Shown one piece after another: positions 1-11,289 of a DNA stretch of 64,000 nt. Every line of letters begins with the position of its first letter. The stretch's first letter is position 1. The position numbers were made by a program, and so were the translations under genes. The notes beneath the pieces are model-generated. The model saw nothing but the letters and a program-made list of their open reading frames with translations, was not told the DNA's origin and ran no database searches. This DNA comes from Sistotremastrum niveocremeum HHB9708. Lineage: Eukaryota > Basidiomycota > Agaricomycetes > Sistotremastrales > Sistotremastraceae. The DNA lies in the NCBI GenBank assembly GCA_001630475.1, contig KV419398.1:533825-597824 (forward strand). Reading direction: 5' to 3'.

Positions 1-575
1 AAGAGACGAACAACTCAGAGGAGCAGGACGAGAGCGACGACGACAGTAATGTCTTCTTCGACGCGGAAGACGCCAGCGTCTTCAACGAAAAGAGTTTCTC
101 CCTCGACGCTCCCGTGTCAATTCTCGCCGGACTCGTCTTACCTCGTCATCAATATCTGCAGCAGCTGAAACCCATAGAGGTACCCACCTTGCTCTTTGAC
201 TCCGATGACGAACAAGATTCAGAAGTCGAACGAATGGCCATTGGGCCTTCGACTCCGATGTTCTCCTTCCCTCCTTCACCAGTCCACTCTGTCCCTGCCT
301 CTCCATCGAAGTCACAGACACCTTTGATATCCGAGACCGCCCCTCCTTCGGTGTCGAATTCTCCGCTGATAAAGGCAAAAGAGCTAGATGAGAAGCAAGT
401 ACAGTTAACCAAGTCTGCGAGCCTTGCTTCGAACAGGCCCACGATGCATTTGGCTATGCCCAAATGGCTTATTGTGGATCTCGCGAAGAGGCTCAACATC
501 GATAACGAGTGGGCTATGCAAATACTTGTAGCCATTATCGGCTGGGCCGCGTTCGTGCTTCAAAATGGGAAGTAA
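1..575 (+). CDS. 3' end of a tail-anchored membrane protein (5' part outside window)
   Basis: An open frame enters from the left edge (frame 3) and runs to a stop at 573-575, giving about 190 C-terminal residues. The visible part begins with an acidic Glu/Asp/Ser stretch, continues through a Ser/Pro-rich disordered region (about residues 80-115), and ends with a single hydrophobic helix of about 17 residues (WAMQILVAIIGWAAFVLQ) only three residues before the stop. That layout, with a cytosolic body and a very C-terminal membrane helix, is typical of tail-anchored proteins of the ER or outer mitochondrial membrane. I do not recognise the family, and the N-terminal domain that would name it lies outside the window. 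No intron is needed in the visible part. Confidence 0.7.
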   Translation, partial: ETNNSEEQDESDDDSNVFFDAEDASVFNEKSFSLDAPVSILAGLVLPRHQYLQQLKPIEVPTLLFDSDDEQDSEVERMAIGPSTPMFSFPPSPVHSVPASPSKSQTPLISETAPPSVSNSPLIKAKELDEKQVQLTKSASLASNRPTMHLAMPKWLIVDLAKRLNIDNEWAMQILVAIIGWAAFVLQNGK

Positions 576-1153
576 TAGTTTTCTTTTGTTTCATTTTCTC
601 ATCTGTTTTCGCATTTTTATATTTCATCATCTTTCTGTCGCAGCTCGAGGCACTCACAGTCATTATTTCCATCGCATCTCATCCCAACTTGCCGTCCGAT
701 ATCATCATCATTCATCTTTATGTACATCGCATGCATTCTTCTCTCATCGGAGTCATCACAAACATTCACGTTCGTTTAGCATCACTGTTTTACCATGGAT
801 CATTTCACTCTCGGATCTTCATTACCATGTTAATAGTACTCCTGCTTTCAATTAGTATCCCCAGACTCGTGGCTGAGCTTTTGAGCAGTTGGTAGACTTG
901 TTTTGCAGGGTGGTCGATGACAACTTTGTCGATGACCATTCGCTATTAGCTAAGCAACACGGACTGTCACACCGTGACCATTTTTAAAGTTGCGCTCATT
1001 GCGTCACCACCAACGACGACCATTGCACTGACTGGCAAGCAAGACACTTGACGCATTGATTTGAAGCAGCTGTTCCATCTTACAAACGTACATGCTATGT
1101 ATCTTGACGTCATGGAACCATCGCTTATTTTCATTTCTTATAGGTTGCACTCG
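576..1153. other. intergenic region
   Basis: No coding frame that I can support. It holds the 3' flank of the tail-anchored gene and the promoter and 5' leader of the first F-box-like gene. The overlapping open frames here have no family resemblance and look like chance. Confidence 0.5.
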
Positions 1154-2431
1154 ATGGTTGGTCGTCGAGCGGCCCCAGCCAAGAGTTCCAAGAAGCGCAA
1201 AACCGCCAGTGATCTTCACCATGACACTACCTGCTCAACTTTATCTAGAAGGCCAGGCATATCCCTCCCTCCCGAAATCATCGCCATGATTATTTCAGAA
1301 TTGGGCTGGGTGTGCAAAGCCGACAAAGAGTATACCCAAACTTTATGCCGACTCGCTCGATCCTCACGCGTAGTACAAGCCGAAGCCGAACGCGCGCTCT
1401 ACTCTGAAATCGACTTCCCTGTTGGAGAAGTTGAGGCGCAGAAGATCGCAGCCGTTCTTCGCTCTCGCGCCGCGAAATACGTCAGGCAGCTTACCATAAG
1501 CAATTACGGCCCCGTTTTGCGTCGTGGAAGATCCTCTGACAGAACAGTCTCTGCTCTACCCTTCAACCTCATGACAGGATTGAAGATCCTCGAAGTCTGT
1601 CATAGGTGCGGAGGTCGAGATGTACGTGGACCAACTGACCCCCAGTTGTTTCACCTTTTGGATCAAGAGCTCCCAGAGCGAACTCTCACCACGTTCTCCT
1701 GCATGCTTCCTGTCTCAGCTTCGGACACGCGCTTCCTTCAGAGGCACCCAGACATCAAACACGTAACGGCATATATTATCTCCTGGGGCCCGGACGATTC
1801 TCAGGCGCTGAGTGCCCATCACGATTTCTCTCATCTCACCGAGTTCCAAACGGTCCAATTGAACGACGAAGTCGCTTCCGTCTTTCTGAAGGGCGCGAAG
1901 CTCCGCGATCTCAAGGTCATTGCAGACTTTGAGATCCCTCGCCAATGGGCGTCTATTGCCGCAAACCTGAAAACACTCGATTTGAGATTTATTCCGCTGA
2001 CTGTCAGAGTGTTGGAGGAAATTACAAGATCATCGCCCCGCTTGGAGCTCCTTTTGTTCGTCCTTCACCAAGAATGGGAATCATTGCAGGTTTGAAAGCT
2101 CATTGCCATCACCGAATTCACTAAACTCATGACTTTCCAGGGAATGACCGTATTCGACGTTCTCCGAGACTTGAAAAATTTGCAAGCACTCGCTCTGCAG
2201 CCCCATTGCTCCTCCGATATGTTGCTTAAGATGCTTGGTCAAGTCCACGAATGCGAAATGCTGGACAACTTTCTCATCGCATCCGAAACTAGTGGTATTG
2301 AGCTAGAGTGGGTCGGAGAGCATGGAGATGGTGACTGGGATGCCCACGGAATACCCGACTTGGACTTCGATGCGTGGATTGTTCGGCAAATAACTCGTAT
2401 CACACTTGACGATATTCGGCGAGCTGGCTGA
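1154..2431 (+). CDS. F-box-like protein, tandem paralogue 1 (408 aa)
   Basis: Two exons, 1154-2089 and 2141-2431, joined by a 51-nt phase-0 GT-AG intron. The protein opens with a basic Lys/Arg/Ser leader, then an F-box-like helix (LPPEIIAMIISELGW, about residues 36-50) followed by CRLARSSRVVQAEAERALYSEI, shortened here to its shape: a leucine-rich F-box-type segment. The rest is a leucine-patterned body with no named domain. It is clearly related to the next gene (3016-4333) and to the gene at 21293-22652: all three share a conserved Arg-Ser-Arg-x-Ala-(K/R)-Tyr-Val-Arg block and one phase-0 intron just before the C-terminal exon. F-box proteins are substrate receptors of SCF ubiquitin ligases, but no target can be inferred. 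The start at 1154 is preferred over 1061 because the conserved basic leader begins there. Confidence 0.85.
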
Positions 2432-3015
2432 AGAAGCACGCATTGGTCAGAGTGAAACTGATCTTGGCCGTGTTGTGAGCTCACGCTGAAAATCAGGAAT
2501 GGAGCATCCAACGAAAATACTCGAGCACTGGAGTTTAAGTCAAGTAATATAATAAGTGGCTAGAAGTATAATCGGTATAAATTCAGCATTGGCTGATCCT
2601 AATAATACATTCTCCTTGTGTTTCTGTTCGAGTGCCGATGCACTGAAAGGTTCCCCTGAGTCCATGACAATAGCACAGCGACAAGCTTATACCTGCTCCT
2701 AGGGGACCAAAACCTCGGCGAAACTGATAGTTGCAACGCTTTGAGCGCCTAAACCACGTGGCGGCGGATTTGCGTCGAAAATATTTTCTGATAGCGATGG
2801 ACACATACCAAATTGACCGTGGTGAAATGGATTTGACCGGAAGCTCATCTCCGGCGTCACCATAATATTAATTAACTTTTGGAGCACATTCGTGCCCTGA
2901 AGGCCTTAAGGAAATTATTCAAAAGGGGTCCAGCCGCTTGCTGGCATGGGGTTCGGCTCGGGTCGGCTCGCGGACGATCGTACCTGACTTGTCAGTTTCA
3001 ACCACCATCTTCGCC
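2432..3015. other. intergenic region between tandem F-box-like paralogues
   Basis: About 580 bp separating the tandem copies. No supported coding frame. It should contain the terminator of copy 1 and the promoter of copy 2. Confidence 0.5.
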
Positions 3016-4333
3016 ATGAAGAGAGAACCGCGCTCCAAGAAACCCAAAACCCAGCGGGGAAGAAGGGTTGGCAAAGATACCGCTAGCTCTCGTGATGATT
3101 CTCAGAGACTCGGCTCTGGCATGGTGGTCCCTGCTGAGATCATCGGGATGATCGTAGACGAAGTCGACTTTCAGGCCGCCAGTCAAGTCGAAGCCAATCG
3201 ATTGTTATGCAGATTGGCCCATTCCTCTCGTGTGTTGCAAAAAGAGGCAGAGCGCCGTCTCTACAGCGAGATCAATTTTCCCATTGGCGAACTTATGGCC
3301 CAAAAGACAGCCCCTATCCTTCGATCACGAACAGCGAAATACGTTCGATATCAAACCATCTGGAACTATGGGCCGGTGCTGCGTCGCGGGAGAGCGTCAG
3401 ACCGAATTGTCTCCGCTTTGCCATTTCATCTCATGACCGGCCTAAAATCCATTGAGGTGTATTTGGACGGGGAAGGCGGAGAGTTCGACTCTCAATCTCC
3501 TGATCCCCAACTATTTACCTTGTTGGATCAAGGACTCCAGGAGAACATTTTGACAGAGTTTATATGTGATCTTCCCCTTCGATCCTCGGAACTATCTTTT
3601 CTCCACAAGCAACGCGGGATTCGATTTCTTCAGGCCAATCTCGTCCCTTCTGATTCACCAGACGGAAATTCCGATGAGCCATTTCGACCCTTCATCTTCC
3701 CAAAACTTTGCAAGCTGAACGTCAATGGAATGGATGAATATACGGCGTCATCTTTCATGACAGAATCGAAAGTCGTGGAGCTTTCCGTCATGAATGGCTT
3801 TACGACTCCTCGAAATTGGGCATCTATGGCTGCAAATTTGCAGCTGCTTGATATAGCGTTCAGTCCAGTGACTCGAAGGAGTCTCAAAGAGATTGTTCGT
3901 TGTTCACCGCACCTGCAGATTTTCGTATTCAAGCTTCACGAAGAATGGTCAATGCACTTGGTACGGAACTTCAACCTGTTTTTGCTGCCCCCTCCTGACG
4001 ATCAGGACCCAGGACGCGACACTTATAGACATATTAGAGGAACTAAAAAATCTCAATGCATTGGCCATGGCGTTAGGCATAACAGCTCTGGAAACAGACG
4101 TCCAAAGCTTTGCGACCCTAGCGCGCGAATTCTCACGATGTCGTGCACTCCACACCGTGTTGCTCAGCTATGACTTTCAACTGGGCCAAACTGCCATGAC
4201 GTTGGATCGAGTAATAAATGCGGAGCAGAAGGCGGATTGGTTTCCTCAGCGAATAGAGGTTCATTTGGGTCAGTGGATCGCCGAACAACTCATGCGCATC
4301 TACAAGCAAAAAGACCCTGTCAAACCTTCATAA
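3016..4333 (+). CDS. F-box-like protein, tandem paralogue 2 (421 aa)
   Basis: Exons 3016-3960 and 4013-4333 with a 52-nt phase-0 intron at the same place as in paralogue 1, leading into a shared motif (ILEELKNLNAL here, VLRDLKNLQAL in copy 1). The N-terminus is a Lys/Arg-rich leader; the F-box-like helix (VVPAEIIGMIVDEVDF) lies near residues 36-51. The blocks RSRTAKYVRYQTIWNYGPV and LRRGRASDRIVSALPF match copy 1 closely, so this is a tandem duplication that has since diverged at many positions. The ATG at 3016 is the first in frame; the frame is open upstream but has no ATG. Function beyond a likely SCF-type adaptor role is unknown. Confidence 0.85.
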
Positions 4334-4701
4334 TTCCAGTAAGGATTCATACCAATACATGGATGCCCCGAATTCACCCACGACCTAGGACCTTTACTGG
4401 AGCGTAGATTCGTGTAGATTCTTTTCGGAGAGATATTGCATGCTGGCTGGTACGGCAGCGAGGTCGAACCGACTTACTGGATCAGTCATTATATTCAGTA
4501 GCTTTAGGTCTGACTCGTCGAGTTGGCGGACGAATTGACTTATAATTATACCACTCGTAGTGCATAATGTAATTGTTTCTTGAGAATATCAAAGTGATCC
4601 CAGCCTCTATTCTATCATTCAGATGCAAACTGGACTTTTGTTCCGAACAATAATAAATAATGCTTGAACTTCTGCGCCCTCCCCACGAATCACCCTTCAT
4701 C
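4334..4701. other. intergenic region, convergent gene ends
   Basis: The 3' flanks of two convergent genes meet here. No coding frame supported. Confidence 0.5.
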
Positions 4702-5521
4702 TCAATATCGCAATTCGAACGCTATGGCAGCAAAAGCAGCAAACGCTATAGCCGGCCAATGCGAAACGACCCAACTGCTAGTTCCACCTGAATGCTGGCT
4801 CGGGGTTGGAGATGGTGGCGGCGACGGAATGCTCCCAGTTGGCTCACTCGAAAAAGGGACGACCGTGGCAGATGGAGGTAGGGTGTTGATCGTAGAAGTG
4901 GTTGCGGGTCCTACCGTGATATTCTGAGATAAGATCCAATTTTGAGAGGAATATGGTGGGGGACCACATGAACCGTTGGCGGCCTGCGACGGGTCCGAAG
5001 AAAGAGTATATGTCACGTTCCAGAAGAGAGCATATCTAGGATTCGTATTAGCATTGTCTGGTAAATTTTTGGACTCACTTCTGAGAGTAAACACGTACAT
5101 TCCAGTTTGTGATGCATTGAAAGCAGCCCCGCCAGCTCCGAAAATTGGAATCGGAGAGCAAGCAATCACGGAAGAATTCGGAAATTGAATAGGAAGCTTT
5201 TGCAGAGAATCTCTTATTGCATCCACAGATGTCGTGGTGCTCGAGATGTCTGTGCTTCCGTCGGGCGCTCTGTTCTTAATACTGATCGCCCAACTAAGGC
5301 CTACGGATTCCGGAAAATCGAAACCAAAGGATACTCTCTCGCCTGGCATCAATCACGTCAGGTTTCAAATATACGGGAGACGTCTTTAACAATTTACCTT
5401 GAGTGACATTTTGAGTGAATGTTATATTCAGACTATCCGGAGGAGAAAGCGCCAGCGCAAGGAGGGGTTGGAGCAAAATGTATAAGACTAAAAGGCTGGA
5501 AAAGAGTTGCATTTGAGGCAT
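4702..5521 (-). CDS. secreted, probably GPI-anchored surface protein, twin 1 (233 aa)
   Basis: Three exons: 5398-5521, 5099-5342 and 4702-5035, with GT-AG introns of 55 and 63 nt (phases 1 and 2). The protein has an N-terminal signal peptide (hydrophobic LLVLYILLQPLLALAL), a compact domain of about 120 residues with several N-glycosylation sequons (NIT, NVT, NGS), a conserved ALFWNVTYTLSSDPS stretch, then a Ser/Thr/Pro-rich stalk and a hydrophobic C-terminal tail of the kind cleaved for GPI attachment. I do not recognise a named family for the core domain. Exons 1 and 2 have exactly the same lengths (124 and 244 nt) as in the neighbouring twin at 6243-7026, proving a tandem duplication. A cell-wall or plasma-membrane surface role is inferred from topology only. 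Confidence 0.85.
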
Positions 5522-6242
5522 CAGGTGGGGTGCTGTACGTTTTGGCAGAGTGCACTCGTCAAGATCCTGTTGCGGTGATATAATACGCCTCAGACATCGA
5601 CCAAATCCTGCTTTCTACAAATTTCCATCACAGGCTTCAGCTTCGATTACAAGATATCAAGCGACGGTCCATATGAGCATCATTTGTAGTCAAGCTCAGT
5701 TCCTCAGCTGATGAGTTTATCTGCCTCATATCTCTCTGTTGAGATTGTCGGTGTTGTTTGGCTGATGGAAGTCAAGTTCGAATTCAAACCCCGCTTAAGC
5801 TTGCTCCAAAATTGGGCGTATGAGATTTCCTAATCGAGCCGTGCAACAACGTTGGCCACGGTGCACTTGACTACGGCTGTCGGTCACCTCATCAGGAAAT
5901 CAGCACAGCAATGGCATGCATTTGGACATTAAGTACATATTTCTCGCAGCTCAGGCTCCTGATATATATCGGCTGCGTTGTCCCAAGGTTCGTTGAATGA
6001 TTTAAATCGCAACGAGAGAGGCTGTAATGGTATTACTATTTGACAATGGGCGTAGGCATAGGAGCCAAGGTTGAGTGAGGGAAATGGGAATGTGAATATG
6101 TGATCTTTTGACAGGCAGACCAGTATATCTTGGAAGGATATCCAAACTTGGAAGTTGGATATGATGCTCTGCGTCTTGGGGCGATGCGGCAGCATCAAGG
6201 GACACGTAGACAGAAGGAAATTCAGCTCGGCGCCGGAAATGC
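5522..6242. other. intergenic region between GPI twins
   Basis: Promoter side of twin 1 and 3' flank of twin 2. Small open frames here lack any family signal. No repeat or RNA gene seen. Confidence 0.5.
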
Positions 6243-7026
6243 TCAGGTTGCGTACATCAAGGATGCCCCAGCGATCAGCACGAAGAGCGCACTCTGAACA
6301 AATGAAGTGTGCCAAGTTTTCGTTGCTCCAGAGGTTGGTGCGGGCAAGCTGCCCGTGGGCTCACTTGGGAAATGAGATGCGGTAAAGCTGGTTGGCGTCG
6401 GCGTTTCGACGCTGGAGTTGGTAGAAGGGAATACGGTGACATTTTGGGATAGGATCCAATTCTGAGAAGTGAAGGGAGGCGGTCCGCATGAACCATTAGC
6501 TGCCTTCGATGGATCGGAAGACAGATAGTATGTGACGTTCCAAAATAGAGTATAACTAGATATGAGATTAGCTCCAACGCTCAATCGGATGACCTCACTA
6601 GAACTCACGATCCAGGGAGCGACGCATTGACGGGCACCACCGTCGCACCTGCCACGGGAGCTACAAGGCAGGAAATTACAGACGGGTCTGGGAGATGTAG
6701 GGGTGGATTGTCAGGATCCGTCGTAATCTGAGCCGTTGTGTCAGACGTCAGGATGTTTGTCGTCCCATTCGGCAAAAGGACGCTCAGAGTAATATTCCAA
6801 CTCAAGGCGATGGATTGCGAGGGAAAAGAGTACCCGAAGAATATACTCTCGCCTGTTTCGAATAAGTATTGTGGAATTTGGATGGATGACAATTGGACCT
6901 GCCTTGAGTAACGTTTTGCGAGTACGTGATATTCAAAGCATCAGGGGGCGAGAGAGCCCCCAAAGAATTGAAGAGGCCAAGGAATAGGCTGCTCAAAATG
7001 AGGGATTGTATCAAGGTCATGGTCAT
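6243..7026 (-). CDS. secreted, probably GPI-anchored surface protein, twin 2 (226 aa)
   Basis: Exons 6903-7026, 6609-6852 and 6243-6555. The signal peptide and the ALSPPDALNIT block match twin 1, as does the conserved YTLFWNVTYYLSSDPS motif; the Ser/Thr/Pro stalk and hydrophobic C-terminal tail are also present. Exon lengths 124 and 244 nt equal those of twin 1. The first intron (6853-6902, 50 nt) begins with GC instead of GT (AAG/GCAGGT); only this junction keeps the frame aligned with twin 1, whose donor is AAG/GTAAAT. Intron 2 (6556-6608, 53 nt) is GT-AG. The next possible start is the third codon (7020). Function unknown; surface location inferred from the signal peptide and the GPI-type tail. 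Confidence 0.83.
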
Positions 7027-7545
7027 GGAGAGGAGAGATGTCCGAATGACTATTGGTGGTTTTTAATGCTGAACGTCAACGTGATAGTCCGAGGTTGATA
7101 TCCGCAAGCAAAGGGCGCCTGATTATTTGCGCCTTCGTATAAACACCGTGATCGTTCATAGCACAAATGCTGTGCTGATGAACTGGCCCTACGTCCATGT
7201 GAGCAACATCGAGCCTGTGCACGTCGAGCACATTCAGCGTAATCCCCATTGGACGGTTCGATGATGAACTGTTCCCGAGATCACGCCAAGGTCGCCAAGG
7301 GTGTTCGGAATTGTATCTCCGATCCTAAACTCTACCTTCCTATTTAGGCGCAGTAGCGTTCCTAATCGGGAAACCTATACCCTTTCGGAGCAAGCCAACC
7401 AGCCTCTTACTACTGTAGTCCTAGGGTACAAGTTGTACTTCATTTCAGGGAATACGTCCTTATTCCAACGGAATTCTATCTTACATAACCCGAAATCAGT
7501 AGAACATTTGCAATCATGCAAGTCGGTTCTGACTGTCAATGAGTG
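7027..7545. other. intergenic region
   Basis: No supported gene. An open frame at 7301-7627 on the plus strand overlaps the 3' end of the next gene and shows no family features. Confidence 0.5.
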
Positions 7546-8499
7546 TTACTGTCCGCCTCCGTTATTCTTCAAACCTAATGCCCCGAGTATACCATTCACC
7601 AAGTCAGATCGAGTCTTTGCATCCTGAAGCTTCCTGTCGTTGTCAGCTTTCGCAGCCTCTGCATTGGCCAGCTGAGTGCTATTGATTCCCTTTAGCAGGT
7701 CTAAAAGACCTGGATCGATCGTACTGGTTCCTCCATTATTTGGCGGCTTCGTGACTTGACCGCCGTTTCCTTGATTACCGTTTCCCTGATTCCCATTTCC
7801 AGTGTCCACTGGGGGCCCGACTTGATTATCTTCCGATAAATTCGTGATGAATTTCCAGTATTGGGCTTGAGATGAGTCCGCGCCATAAATCACTCTGACC
7901 TATATTCGAATGTGGGTACCATTATGATCGGCAAAAAATGTCGAACTCACGCTTCCGTCACTGAACCCGCAAGTGTTGAGTTCTCGTCCGGCCTGAGTTG
8001 CACGCCATCCGATACTAATAGGTACCGAATCACGTTTAAGTTAGACCAAGAATTTAACGAATAAATTCGACCTACAAGTATGTATCGGGTATCTCCGATG
8101 GCCACGGTGCGATGTTGCACAGGTCCCGCACTATAGCCAACTCGAATTGCGGAGGATGAGGTTTGTTCTTGAGAGAGTAAATCTGAGCACCGAGCTAAAT
8201 CCTTGATGAGGGAAATGGAATACTCACGTGCCACTGATATGTGATGTATACTGTCCGTCCGCTATTAGACGAATATAGCAGCCAGAGGTTATCCGACTGT
8301 CCAGTTTTTCCTGTACGAGCTAAAGTCCATTTCTTATCAATGTGAGTCAGACGAGTGAGAACATCGAATCATGCTGAGTTTAACAACTCACCCCAGCTTG
8401 CCGCCCATCTGAAACGACCTGCCCATGACTTCCAAAGGGTGCCAGATACTTATTAAGCTTGACATTATAGATATAGTAATCGCCAGGGGGAGGTGTCAT
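7546..8499 (-). CDS. beta-trefoil (ricin-B-like) protein with Gly/Asn linker and helical tail (240 aa)
   Basis: Five exons: 8392-8499, 8228-8332, 8076-8167, 7951-8014 and 7546-7899; introns of 51-61 nt, all GT-AG. One single frame survives every junction, which supports the model. The start GDYYIYNVKLNKYLAP is the usual opening strand of fungal beta-trefoil lectins and protease inhibitors, and aromatic turns recur (KWTL, NLWLLYSS, YQWH, YWKF), so residues 1 to about 145 are likely one trefoil. They are followed by a repetitive Gly/Asn/Gln linker (NGNQGNGNQGNGGQ) and a 55-residue amphipathic Ala/Leu/Lys/Asp tail ending in a Gly-rich tip. No signal peptide, as is usual for cytosolic fruiting-body lectins. 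Sugar binding is not demonstrated; a protease-inhibitor role is equally possible. Confidence 0.75.
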
Positions 8500-9913
8500 T
8501 TTTTGCTTCTTGTTCTCGCAAGTAGTGGGCTAGACAGACGGACAGCTAGGACGATCCCGAGACTCGTCTTATATGAGAATGTTGCATTAATGCCCTTATG
8601 GTCTAAGCGACTCAATCCTGAGACGTCGTAAGGAGTGTTCGGGGTTTGCAAAGGAACCGGCACTGCCTACGCGGCTCCGTGTTGTCCCCTGTGCCGTGTC
8701 TTCAAGAATAGGCAAGGCTCCTGGATGCTATCCGTGCAGAAAGCCGGAACTGAATTCAGAGCCGATCTTCTGCGGTAGATGCGGGATCAGATACCTAGAT
8801 AAGATCAGTGAGAAAAGGGTTCTCATTAGTTGGATCACTGGCAGCGAGCCACAAAACTATTCCATTGTCGTCCGTAAAATGTCATCAAGATGAGGACAAG
8901 ATTTTTTTCAGGATAACATTTTGTGCATTCGCGGTGCTTTTTTGGTTTTGAATCTTGTTGCTGTGTATTAATCCCAGTACGATGCAATGTCAATATCATC
9001 ATAGAGAAGGTGGAGCCGATTGAACGGCAAGCTGTGCACCGGCTTACCCCTGAGAAAGGAGCGATTGTATTCGAGAAGTGCAACAACCTAAATATCGACG
9101 AGAGTCCAATTGTCTTCGCTCGGTGATTTTGAGTTGCCGTACAGTTCACAGGGCATTACGTGTGCGCATGGAAGGTTGACTCGAGCTGTGTCGGAGGATA
9201 CGATGTGCTTTGTCCATGACTATGCATCAAGTATGCACGAGGCACTACAGCAAAATTGACAGATTTGATGAGCCTTCGATGGAGATTCTTGTTGAATATA
9301 CAAGCTGACCTGACCGACTGGTCGACCTCTCAGAAAGCCCAACTTGAACTTAGTAAAGTAAACCACGGCAATAAAAATAGTCGAGCAATTTCTGGAGATG
9401 GACAGAGAGAATTCCTGGATGAATGAGCTTCATCCGTGGCAGCCAAATCTTGGAATCAATTTCGTATCGCTGAAGTTTATGGATCGCTGCGCTTTGTTGG
9501 ACAACCTGTTTAAGTGGAAAAGCTCGGTTAGCTCCGGTCCGACAAGCCGGACGCCCACCTCAATCTTCTGCCGCATCGACTTGGTCGTCGTTGGTCATCT
9601 ACAGCTCGAACGAAGCCCGACAATGCCCAAGAACACTAGCAAGATGGGAAAATGCGGATCTCTTCGGCCTCATCGTCTTCACATATATATAAACAGGTCA
9701 GCTGATGGGATGGGGCGAGGCGTCGTGCGATCGTACGCTAGAACCGACAGGGCCCCCGACAACTCCGTCTCTATTGTCGACGCCTGTTCACCCTGGACTC
9801 CTTATCTGAGCATCCCAGTTCACTGTTGAAGTCATGTAAGCGTGTATCATTTGTCCTGAAGATCATAGCTCATCTACGAAATTTTGCAGAAATTTCACCA
9901 AGAATTTCGAACG
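8500..9913. other. 1.4-kb divergent intergenic region
   Basis: Shared upstream region of the trefoil gene (minus) and the oxygenase gene (plus). A TATA-like run (TATATATAAA, 9684-9693) lies 220 bp before the oxygenase ATG and may mark its promoter. An open frame at 9398-9829 has no recognisable features and probably is non-coding leader or promoter DNA. Confidence 0.45.
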
Positions 9914-11289
9914 ATGTCTCCATCAACCAGTCCCCCTTTTCCTGACGACGTTCCCACACATCCTCTCCTCATTGTCGACTTCAAGCTCATTGAAGCCAAA
10001 GACACCCTTGAAATTGAAAAGCTACGACATGCTGCTACAAATCTTGGCTTTTGGTAGTCAGTACCTTCTCCGTGCTTTTACGAAATTCAGTACTGAGAGT
10101 TGCCTATACAGTTTGAAACATCACGGTGCAGAGGAATTGGTCGATCGTATGTTTGACCTTGGAGATGATATCATGAACCTCCCCTTGGATGAGAAAATGG
10201 AATACGAGCAAGGTGACACAGGGCGCTCCTTTGGGTCAGTGATCGAATTATATTCGTCCCACAACGTAACCTGATACCGGACAGATACAAAGCTTCAGGG
10301 GCCAATGCAGTAGACGAGGATGGTACTTTGGACTCGGTCGAATTTCTCAACATATCCAAGGACGACATCCTATCCTATCCTACTCCCACTCATCGCACAT
10401 ATCCGTCCATCGTGAATGACCGTATGACGCCCACGGTTCAACCTTTCTTGGGAGTTGCGCTCCATGTGATGAAAGTTTTAATGGGGACTCTCAATGATTT
10501 GTTGGGCTTACCATCCGGTACACTTGCCGCACTGCATGTCGATGGGGAGGCGAGCGGCTCCGAGATCAAAATCATCAAGAAGGCGCCTCAAACAAACGGC
10601 CTCCCAGATGACAAGCCCTCGTTGGGCGCTCACACTGATTTCGGTTCGTTGGTACGTGCACCCCCTGTTGTCGAGCATAGACTGTTCTCATAATATCCAG
10701 TCATTTTTACACAATCGACTTGGCGGTCTTCAAGTACTCGTGCAAGGCAACGACGTCTGGCAATACATCAAAGTAAATATCAACATGATTCGTCTACGAT
10801 TCTTATTAACGTTGGATTGTAGCCTATCCCTGGTCATGCTGTCTGCAACATCGGAGATGCTCTCAAAATATTCAGTGGAGGCATTCTTCGATCCAACATT
10901 CATCGCGTGGTGTACGTATCCTATCTGCCGTACTCAATCATACTCATACGGGGCCTCTAGTGCGCCTCCAGGTGAACAACGGAAATACGACAGATGGTCT
11001 CTTGGCTACTTCGCTCGTCCGACCAACACAGTCATACTACGTGCCTTAGAGGATAAATCTTCAGTCATCGCAGAAGCGGTCAAGAATAGTTCTGACAAAT
11101 TTGATACGAATACGAGCGCAGGCGATTGGTTCGCCCGGAGGATCAAGTATCAACGCATCAATAACAGGACGGTGAGTGTTCTTCAGTTTTATTTGCAGAG
11201 GGACCTCATCAATCTCATCTCGAATGACTTAGGGACCGGAATCTTGGAGAGCGAGTCGAGGGACTGAGTTTAAGCCGGAAGCTGCTTAA
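9914..11289 (+). CDS. 2-oxoglutarate/Fe(II)-dependent oxygenase, IPNS-like (353 aa)
   Basis: Seven exons: 9914-10056, 10112-10234, 10285-10651, 10701-10772, 10823-10911, 10961-11171, 11233-11289; all introns 49-60 nt. The family layout is complete: N-terminal DIOX_N region with GFWYLKHHG, then the iron-binding facial triad His205-x-Asp207 (GAHTDFGSL) and distal His262 (SNIHRVV), and the 2-oxoglutarate-binding Arg276-x-Ser278 (DRWSLGYF). Length fits the family. Such enzymes hydroxylate, desaturate or cyclise small molecules using O2 and 2-oxoglutarate and release CO2 and succinate. Fungal members of this isopenicillin-N-synthase-like group often serve secondary metabolism or detoxification, but no biosynthetic core gene sits beside it, so the substrate cannot be named. 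The first donor must be GTCAGT, two bases past an overlapping GTAGTC, to restore the family's Trp-Tyr-Leu. Confidence 0.93.

Noticed and set aside
9398-9829. 143-codon open frame upstream of the oxygenase
   Set aside because: No domain, no conserved motif, and a TATA-like box lies inside it; more likely promoter or leader DNA.
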